Under the pieces are notes generated by a model that was given only the letters and a program-made list of their open reading frames with translations, ran no database searches and was not told the DNA's origin. The translations under genes were made by a program, and so were the position numbers. From the NCBI GenBank assembly GCA_048497495.1, contig JAFHCF010000230.1, forward strand, positions 1 to 21,784: a stretch of 21,784 bases of DNA. Direction: 5' to 3'. The stretch comes from JAFHCF01 sp048497495 (GTDB lineage Bacteria; Pseudomonadota; Alphaproteobacteria; Rhizobiales; Ancalomicrobiaceae). Shown here in pieces: positions 16,809-21,784 of this stretch (the stretch's first letter is position 1; the number at the start of each line of letters is the position of its first letter).

Positions 16809-17882
16809 ATGTCGAAACCGGTGAATTCGTGCGTGATTTCGACCCCCGCCGTGGTGGTCGATCTCGCGGTCGTCAGGCGCAACATCGCGCGCTTCCAGGC
16901 CTATGCGACGACGCACGGGCTCGCGGTCCGGCCCCACATCAAGACCCACAAGCTGCCCGAGATCGCGCGGATGCAACTCGCCGCCGGGGCGATCGGCATC
17001 ACCTGCCAGAAGGTCTCCGAGGCCGAGGCGATGGTCGACGGCTGCCCGGAGATCCGCGACGTCCTCATCACCTACAACATCGTCGGCGCCGAGAAGCTCG
17101 ACCGCCTCACCGCATTGGCCGAGCGGGTTCGCCTCGCGGTGGTGGCCGACGGTCCGGCGGTCGTCGACGGCCTCTCGGCCGCCTTCGCCGCCGCGCCGCA
17201 CCCGCTCCGAGTCCTCGTCGAGTGCAACACCGGCGCGGACCGCTGTGGGGTCGCGACGCCGGCCGACGCGGCCGTGTTGGCGCAGCGGATAGCGCGGAGC
17301 CCGGGCCTCGTCTTCGGTGGGCTGATGACCTATCCGCCGGCCGGCGGGGCAGCGGCCGTCGAGGCCTTCATGACGCAGGCGAAGGCGGCGATCGAGGCCG
17401 CCGGCCTCGCGGTCTCGACCGTCAGTTCCGGCGGCACGCCGTCGATGATGTCGGCCGCCGAGGCGCCGGTCACCACCGAATATCGGCCTGGAACCTACGT
17501 CTACAACGACCGCTCGCTGGTGGCGCGCGGCGTCGCCGGCTGGGACGACTGCGCCCTGACGGTCCATGCCACCGTGGTTTCGGTTCCAGCCGCCAATCGC
17601 GCGATCGTCGATGCCGGCAGCAAGGTGCTGACCTCCGATCTCCTCGGCCTCACCGGCCACGGCCATGTGCTCGGACGCGACGACATCGCCATCGATCAGT
17701 TGTCGGAGGAGCACGGGCGGCTGGTCAGCGAGGGTCCAATCGGCCTGGCGGTCGGCGATCGCGTGCGGATCGTGCCCAACCACGCCTGCGTGGTCTCCAA
17801 CATGGTCGACCAGGTGCATGTGCTGACCGGCGGCGGCGCGATCGAGTGCTGGCCGGTCGCGGCCCGTGGCTGCATCGTCTGA
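16809..17882 (+). CDS. D-serine dehydratase/D-threonine aldolase-like PLP enzyme (DSD1 family, alanine racemase N-terminal fold)
   Basis: 357 residues, the usual size. The TIM-barrel domain carries the PLP lysine, Lys45 in RPHIKTHKLPE, the same motif and number as in eukaryotic-type D-serine dehydratase. VSSGGTPSM (206-213) is a phosphate-binding loop, and EYRPGTYVYND (224-234) is a family signature. The C-terminal beta domain ends with VPNHACVVSN, giving His325 and Cys327, the HxC pair that binds Zn2+ in D-serine dehydratase; metal-dependent D-threonine aldolases have the related HxD or HxC site. The reaction is therefore either dehydration of D-serine-like substrates or aldol cleavage of D-3-hydroxy amino acids. 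The ATG at 16809 follows AGGGGG by 7 bases. It is divergent from an amino acid importer-ridA-iclR operon, so it probably acts on what that importer brings in. Confidence 0.9.
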   Translation: MSKPVNSCVISTPAVVVDLAVVRRNIARFQAYATTHGLAVRPHIKTHKLPEIARMQLAAGAIGITCQKVSEAEAMVDGCPEIRDVLITYNIVGAEKLDRLTALAERVRLAVVADGPAVVDGLSAAFAAAPHPLRVLVECNTGADRCGVATPADAAVLAQRIARSPGLVFGGLMTYPPAGGAAAVEAFMTQAKAAIEAAGLAVSTVSSGGTPSMMSAAEAPVTTEYRPGTYVYNDRSLVARGVAGWDDCALTVHATVVSVPAANRAIVDAGSKVLTSDLLGLTGHGHVLGRDDIAIDQLSEEHGRLVSEGPIGLAVGDRVRIVPNHACVVSNMVDQVHVLTGGGAIECWPVAARGCIV

Positions 17883-17990
17883 GACGAGATCCGATATCGG
17901 TCCGGTCGAGGGACGACCATCGTGAGGCCATCGTGCCCATCTCGGAGATCGTGCCGCCGACCGGAACCGGATCGGCGCCGACCGTGGCGA

Positions 17991-18794
17991 TCACGGGATG
18001 GAGCCCGGCCTCGTCGGTGAGGAATAGCCGAGCCGCATCGACACGTCGGCGGCGCAGTCGGAGAGGGCACGGGCGATCGGCCCGTTCCAGTCGATGTCGA
18101 ACATCCCGACCGGTCCGATCACCGTGATGGCGAGGGCGATCGAGCCCGACGAATCGAAGACCGGAGCGGCGAAGGCGCTGACGCCGGGGATCGGGCGCTC
18201 GATGACGCGAGCGAGGCCCCGACGCCGTACCTCGGCGAGGTCGGCGTCGATCTCCGCGCGGCTCATGCGCAGCACCGTCTCGTCGCCGACGCTGGCGCGG
18301 CCGACCCCCGATTCGAGGTAGGTCTCGACCACTTTGGGCGGCAGGAACGCCGCGAAGACGCGGCCGGTCGCCGTACCGAGCAGCGACATGATGCTGCCGA
18401 CGCGCATGTTGACGTGGACGGCGGCGACACCCTCCTCGATGCGGATGACCGTCGATCCATGGTTCCCCCAGATCGACAGCGCCACCGTCTGATTGATCTC
18501 GTGGGCGAGGTCGACGATCGCGTCGGTGGCGAGCCGCACCGGATCGAGCTGGCGCATGGCGGCGAGGCCCATCTGCAGGGCGAGAGGTCCGAGCTCGTAG
18601 CACCCCGAAGCCTTGTCCTGATCGACCAGCCCGAGGCGGACGAAACTGACGAGATAGGGGTGGGCCTTGGCCGCGGGCATCCCTGCGCTGCCGGCGAGAT
18701 CGCGCAGCATCATCGGTCGACCGTGCTCGGTCAGAACCCGCAACAGCTGGCCGCCGACCTCGACGGACCCGATCCCTCTCTGCTCACCGGCCAC
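17991..18794 (-). CDS. IclR-family transcriptional regulator (EthD/SDR module)
   Basis: 267 residues from a GTG at 18794. This start is preferred because GAGGAG lies 6 bases upstream; a TTG at 18827 is possible but has no comparable site. The winged helix-turn-helix spans about residues 10-70 (GGQLLRVLTEHGRPMMLRDL, then AGMPAAKAHPYLVSFVRLGL and a wing ending CYELGPLALQMG). The effector domain follows, with NQTVALSIWGNHGSTVIRIE, the GSIMSLLGTATGRVFAAFLP hinge motif, and a C-terminal VSAFAAPVFDSSGSIALAIT stretch. IclR proteins typically respond to small aromatic or carboxylic acids. It is divergent from the EthD gene across an AT-rich promoter region and convergent with the PLP-enzyme gene, so its probable target is the EthD-SDR-binding protein operon. 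Confidence 0.92.
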   Translation of the reverse strand: MAGEQRGIGSVEVGGQLLRVLTEHGRPMMLRDLAGSAGMPAAKAHPYLVSFVRLGLVDQDKASGCYELGPLALQMGLAAMRQLDPVRLATDAIVDLAHEINQTVALSIWGNHGSTVIRIEEGVAAVHVNMRVGSIMSLLGTATGRVFAAFLPPKVVETYLESGVGRASVGDETVLRMSRAEIDADLAEVRRRGLARVIERPIPGVSAFAAPVFDSSGSIALAITVIGPVGMFDIDWNGPIARALSDCAADVSMRLGYSSPTRPGSIP

Positions 18795-18827
18795 CGATTG
18801 CTCCTCGCTTCCCCATCCTCCGGGCAA

Positions 18828-18941
18828 ACTGCCAAACCGGTTCGCGATCGGTCAATGATTTTTGTATAGCAAATGAATTGATCATTATCTAATCGCCTGC
18901 TACACCATACGCAAAGAAACTTAGGTCGGGGAGGGGGAGCG
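18828..18941. promoter_or_regulatory. AT-rich divergent promoter/operator region
   Basis: This is the most AT-rich patch I noticed. On the plus strand TTGTAT (18862-18867) and TTATCT (18885-18890) are separated by 17 bases, a plausible sigma-70 promoter for the EthD operon. AATGA-ATTGA-TCATT (18872-18886) is a 15-base interrupted palindrome overlapping the spacer, well placed as the operator for the divergent IclR regulator. On the minus strand TATACA-like hexamers lie in the same patch. The plus-strand ribosome binding site GGGAGGGGGAG ends just before 18942. Confidence 0.55.
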
Positions 18942-19628
18942 ATGATCGTCAGAATGGGCCTGATCAGACGCCGCGGCGACGTCGCCACGCCCGAGTTCCG
19001 CCGCCACTGGCGCGACGCGCATGGACCGATCGCGGCGCGGCTTCCCGGTCTGCGCCGCTATCATCAGAACCATGTGGTCGATCGTAGCCAACGCGCCATC
19101 GCCCACAAACGGGGAAACGCCGACTACGACGGCTTTTCCCAACTCTGGTTCGACGACCTGCCGTCGATGCGGGCCGCCGTCGCCTCCGAGCCGATGCGCG
19201 ACCTCGCCGCGGACGAAGGAGACTTCATCGGCGAGGTCTCGGTGGTCACGGCCCTGCCGCACGTCGTCGTGCCGAAGGTCGAGGGCGTGCCGCTGATCAA
19301 GCGCATGTCGACCTTGAAGCGTCGTCCGGACGTGAGCCCCGAGCGCTTCCAGACGGAGTGGTTCGATGTCCATTCGCATCTGGTGAAGCGGCTCGACGGC
19401 GTCGCCGGCTACACCCAGAACCTGGTCTTCGACCGGTCGCACGGCCGCGCCCGGGCGGCGAGCCACGACGAGATGCCGATCGACGGCATCGTCGAGCTGT
19501 GGTTCCGCGACGCGGCGACGCTGAACGCGGCCTTCGGCTCCGACGCCGGCCGAACCCTGATGACCCACGCGGCGGAATTCATCGACGAGATCTCGACCTT
19601 CCTGGTCGAGACCCACGAGGTCGTCTGA
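18942..19628 (+). CDS. Tandem EthD-domain protein
   Basis: 228 residues made of two similar dimeric alpha/beta-barrel units. Repeat 1 (about 4-105) has LIRRRGDVATPEFRRHWRDA followed by HGP, then LPGLRRYHQNHVVDR and YDGFSQLWFDD. Repeat 2 (about 118-222) has LIKRMSTLKRRPDVSPERFQ, then WFDVHSHLVKRLDGVAGYTQ and IDGIVELWFRD. The PE.F...W...H pattern and the G...Y.QN..... D segment are EthD hallmarks. EthD proteins are small accessory or isomerase-type proteins in the breakdown of ethers, lactones and aromatic compounds; most lack a proven reaction. It is the first gene of the plus-strand operon, followed after 82 bases by an SDR. The ATG is preceded by a long purine run. The substrate is unknown. 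Confidence 0.88.
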   Translation: MIVRMGLIRRRGDVATPEFRRHWRDAHGPIAARLPGLRRYHQNHVVDRSQRAIAHKRGNADYDGFSQLWFDDLPSMRAAVASEPMRDLAADEGDFIGEVSVVTALPHVVVPKVEGVPLIKRMSTLKRRPDVSPERFQTEWFDVHSHLVKRLDGVAGYTQNLVFDRSHGRARAASHDEMPIDGIVELWFRDAATLNAAFGSDAGRTLMTHAAEFIDEISTFLVETHEVV

Positions 19629-19710
19629 CCGCCGATCGGTGCGAGCGCATCGGTGGCGTGCGGCCGGAGGGCGCGGGCACCCGCCGCGCCGAAGTCCGAG
19701 GAAGAGAAGA

Positions 19711-20487
19711 ATGAGTATCGAAGTCAGCACCGTGCCGCCGATCCTGCGCGGCGCCCTGGTCCTCGTCACCGGTGGCGGGCAGGGCAACGGCCGCGCCATC
19801 GCGGTCGGCCTCGCGGCGGCCGGGGCGAGGGTGATCGTCACCGACATCCGGGACGACACCGCGCGAGACGCCGCCGACGAGATTCGCGCCCGGGGGGGAG
19901 AAGCCTTCGCCCACACCCTCGACGTGACCGATGCCGCCGCCTGCACGACGCTCGCGGAGCGCGTCGGACGCGAGATCGGCCCGGTCGATGTCCTGGTCAA
20001 CAACGCCGGGATCATCATCCGCGAGACGATCGACAGCGAACGCGCGCCGGAGAACTGGCGCCGGGTGATGGACGTGAACGTCAACGGCGTCTTCAACGTC
20101 GTGCACGCCTTCCTGCCGGCGCTGCGCCGCACCCGCGGTTCGATCATCAACATCGCCTCGATCGCCTCCTTCGTCGGGGTCGGCGGCGTGCTCGGCTATT
20201 CGCCGTCGAAGGGGGCGGTGAAGCTCCTCACCCAGGCGCTCGCCCGCGACCTCGCCGCCGACGGCATCCGGGTCAACGCCATCGCGCCGGGGGTGATCGC
20301 GACGCCGATGACCGCCTCCACCCGCGAGGATCCGGCGCGATTGGCCGGCTTCATGGCGCGCACCCCGCTCGGCCGGGTCGGAGAGCCCGAGGAGTTGGTC
20401 GGGCCGGTGCTGTTCCTCGCCTCGCCGATGGCGACCTACGTCAACGGCGTGATCCTACCGGTCGACGGGGGCTTCCTCGCCGGCTGA
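19711..20487 (+). CDS. Short-chain dehydrogenase/reductase (classical SDR)
   Basis: 258 residues, classical SDR length. The cofactor motif TGGGQGNG is at 20-27, with Asp45 at the end of strand 2 (VTDIRD), which favours NAD(H). The NNAG motif is at 97-100. The catalytic triad is Ser150 (NIAS), Tyr163 and Lys167 (YSPSK), with Asn124 in VNVNGVF. The RVNAIAPGVIATPM motif (PG) and VDGG near the C-terminus complete the fold. It oxidises an alcohol or reduces a ketone. The ATG at 19711 follows AGGAAGAG; an upstream in-frame start adds an Arg/Pro-rich stretch with no family similarity. Between an EthD protein and a binding protein gene, it is probably part of a catabolic route for an imported compound. 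Confidence 0.95.
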   Translation: MSIEVSTVPPILRGALVLVTGGGQGNGRAIAVGLAAAGARVIVTDIRDDTARDAADEIRARGGEAFAHTLDVTDAAACTTLAERVGREIGPVDVLVNNAGIIIRETIDSERAPENWRRVMDVNVNGVFNVVHAFLPALRRTRGSIINIASIASFVGVGGVLGYSPSKGAVKLLTQALARDLAADGIRVNAIAPGVIATPMTASTREDPARLAGFMARTPLGRVGEPEELVGPVLFLASPMATYVNGVILPVDGGFLAG

Positions 20488-20567
20488 CGACCCGGAAGGC
20501 ACCCGCGACGGCCGCGCGGAGTGCCCGGAAACGCCCACGGCCGAACGGAAATCAGGAGAAACGCTCG

Positions 20568-21764
20568 ATGAAGCTCGCAAATCGGATTCTCACGTCGTTC
20601 GGCGCCGCCGCGCTGTCCCTGGCCGGCCTCGCGGCCCAAGCCGCGGACATCAAGGTCGGCTTCAACGGCGACCTCTCCGCCTCGCCCTCCGCGCTCAGCG
20701 GTCAGGCGGCGGTCCTCGGCCTCCAGGCCGCCATCGACGACGTCAACGCGAGCGGCGGCGTGCTCGGCGACAAGCTGGTGCTGGTGGTGCGCGACGACCT
20801 GTCCCAGCCGCCCAAGTCGATCCAGAACATGTCCGACCTGATCGACAACGAGAAGGTCGTGGCGGTGTTCGGCCCGACCAACTCCGGCAATGCGCTCGCC
20901 TGGAAGCACATCCCCAACCAGAAGAAGGTCCCCGTCATCGGCACCGTCGGCTCGGGCACGGCGATCACCACGCCGGCCTCCGCCAACGCCGAGAACTACA
21001 TGTTCCGCGTCTCGATGGTCGATCGCGAGCAGGTCGCCAGCCTGATGGCCTACGTCAAGAAGAGCCCGAAGTCGAAGAAGGTCGGTTATCTCGCCGAGAC
21101 CACCGGCTACGGTCAGGGCGGCCTCAAGGACGTCCAGGAACTGGGCACGCTGCAGGGCATCACCCCGGTCTGCAACGAGAAGTTCGGCGTCAACGACACC
21201 GACATGACCTCGCAGCTCAACAAGTGCAAGGCCGCCGGCGCCGACACGCTCGTCGTCTGGGCGCAAGGGGCGCCCCTCGGCCAGCTCATGCGCTCCATGG
21301 AGAAGATCGACTACTTCCCGCAGACACTGATGTCATGGGCGGCCGACAATCAGAGCTTCTTCGAGGCGGCGGGCAAGGTCCTCGCCGAGAAGCCGATCTT
21401 CATGCGCACCGTGACCGAGGAGCGATCGCCCAAGCAGCAGCAGCTCTACGATCGCATCGCGCCGAAGATGTCCTCGCACAGCGCCTTCGGCTTCGCCGCC
21501 CATTCCTACGACTCGGTGATGATCCTCGCCTCGGCGATCAAGCAGGCCGGCACCACCGACGGCGCCAAGCTCCGCGCGGCGCTCGAGAACCTCCAGACGC
21601 CCTACGCGGGTTTGATGAAGACCTACGACAAGCCCTTCTCGGCGACCGTCCGGGAGGCGCTCGGCGCCAAGGACTACAAGTGGGCGCATTGGCAGGACGG
21701 GAAGCTCCTGCCGTACCGCGACGACGTGATCACCTCCCTGACCGACGCGGACTTCAAGAAGTGA
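20568..21764 (+). CDS. Branched-chain amino acid-type ABC transporter binding protein (LivJ/LivK fold)
   Basis: 398 residues. The signal peptide MKLANRILTSFGAAALSLAG ends AAQA before ADIKVGF (cleavage near residue 26). The type I periplasmic-binding fold follows: VGFNGDLSASPSALSGQAAV, the GLQAAIDDVNASGGVLG motif, LVLVVRDDLSQPPKSIQNMS, VVAVFGPTNSGNALAWKHIP, KKVPVIGTVGSGTAITTPAS, and KVGYLAETTGYGQGGLKDVQ. Two Cys residues in the middle (PVCNEKF and NKCKAAG) could form a disulfide. Binding proteins of this type serve many compounds besides leucine, including aromatic acids and amides. No permease or ATPase genes are in the window; they would be expected downstream. The ATG at 20568 follows AGGAGA by 8 bases. 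A GC-rich palindromic run begins right after the stop. Confidence 0.93.
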   Translation: MKLANRILTSFGAAALSLAGLAAQAADIKVGFNGDLSASPSALSGQAAVLGLQAAIDDVNASGGVLGDKLVLVVRDDLSQPPKSIQNMSDLIDNEKVVAVFGPTNSGNALAWKHIPNQKKVPVIGTVGSGTAITTPASANAENYMFRVSMVDREQVASLMAYVKKSPKSKKVGYLAETTGYGQGGLKDVQELGTLQGITPVCNEKFGVNDTDMTSQLNKCKAAGADTLVVWAQGAPLGQLMRSMEKIDYFPQTLMSWAADNQSFFEAAGKVLAEKPIFMRTVTEERSPKQQQLYDRIAPKMSSHSAFGFAAHSYDSVMILASAIKQAGTTDGAKLRAALENLQTPYAGLMKTYDKPFSATVREALGAKDYKWAHWQDGKLLPYRDDVITSLTDADFKK

Positions 21765-21765
21765 C

Positions 21766-21784
21766 GGGCCGGGGCGGGGCCCCC
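21766..21784 (+). repeat. Start of a GC-rich inverted repeat after the binding-protein gene, cut by the window end
   Basis: GGGCC (21766-21770) can pair with GGCCC (21778-21782) two bases after the stop codon. The window ends within the structure, so its full stem is unknown. It resembles the hairpins after the gene at the left end and after the polar amino acid binding-protein gene. Confidence 0.35.

Overview
The window is very GC-rich DNA (by eye well above 60 % G+C, with almost every third codon position G or C). Together with the gene families present, this suggests an alphaproteobacterium, probably of the Hyphomicrobiales/Rhizobiales type; that placement is inference from composition and gene content. 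I see ordinary metabolic and transport genes, no rRNA or tRNA, no insertion sequence, no phage genes and no CRISPR array.

Layout. (1) 1-3610, plus strand: the tail of an upstream gene, a tctA-type tripartite tricarboxylate transporter subunit, a DapA/N-acetylneuraminate-lyase family aldolase and a D-2-hydroxyacid dehydrogenase. These look like one uptake-and-catabolism operon for a carboxylic or sugar acid. (2) 3611-5806: two long stretches with little coding signal flank a VIT1/CCC1-family iron/manganese transporter gene. (3) 5807-10000, plus: aconitase (acnA) followed directly by class II fumarase (fumC), two TCA-cycle enzymes. (4) 10087-11969, minus: two very small genes and a translationally coupled cbpA-cbpM co-chaperone pair. 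(5) 12188-16658, minus: a polar amino acid ABC transporter (binding protein, two permeases, ATPase), a RidA-family protein and an IclR regulator. Divergent to it at 16809-17882 (plus) is a PLP enzyme of the D-serine dehydratase/D-threonine aldolase family. (6) 17991-21764: a second IclR regulator (minus) divergent from a tandem EthD-domain protein, a short-chain dehydrogenase and a branched-chain-amino-acid-type binding protein (plus); the operon probably continues past the window.

Three separate catabolic modules, each with its own transport component and two with IclR regulators, fit a metabolically versatile soil, plant or water bacterium. The most coherent biological proposal is module 5. 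An importer, a PLP-dependent D-amino-acid lyase or dehydratase, a RidA protein that could clear the reactive enamine/imine such enzymes release, and an IclR switch share one palindrome-rich divergent control region. The most striking non-coding structures are a block of three consecutive hairpins between the ABC ATPase and ridA genes, GC-rich hairpins just downstream of binding-protein genes, and a two-part direct repeat bracketing cbpA-cbpM.
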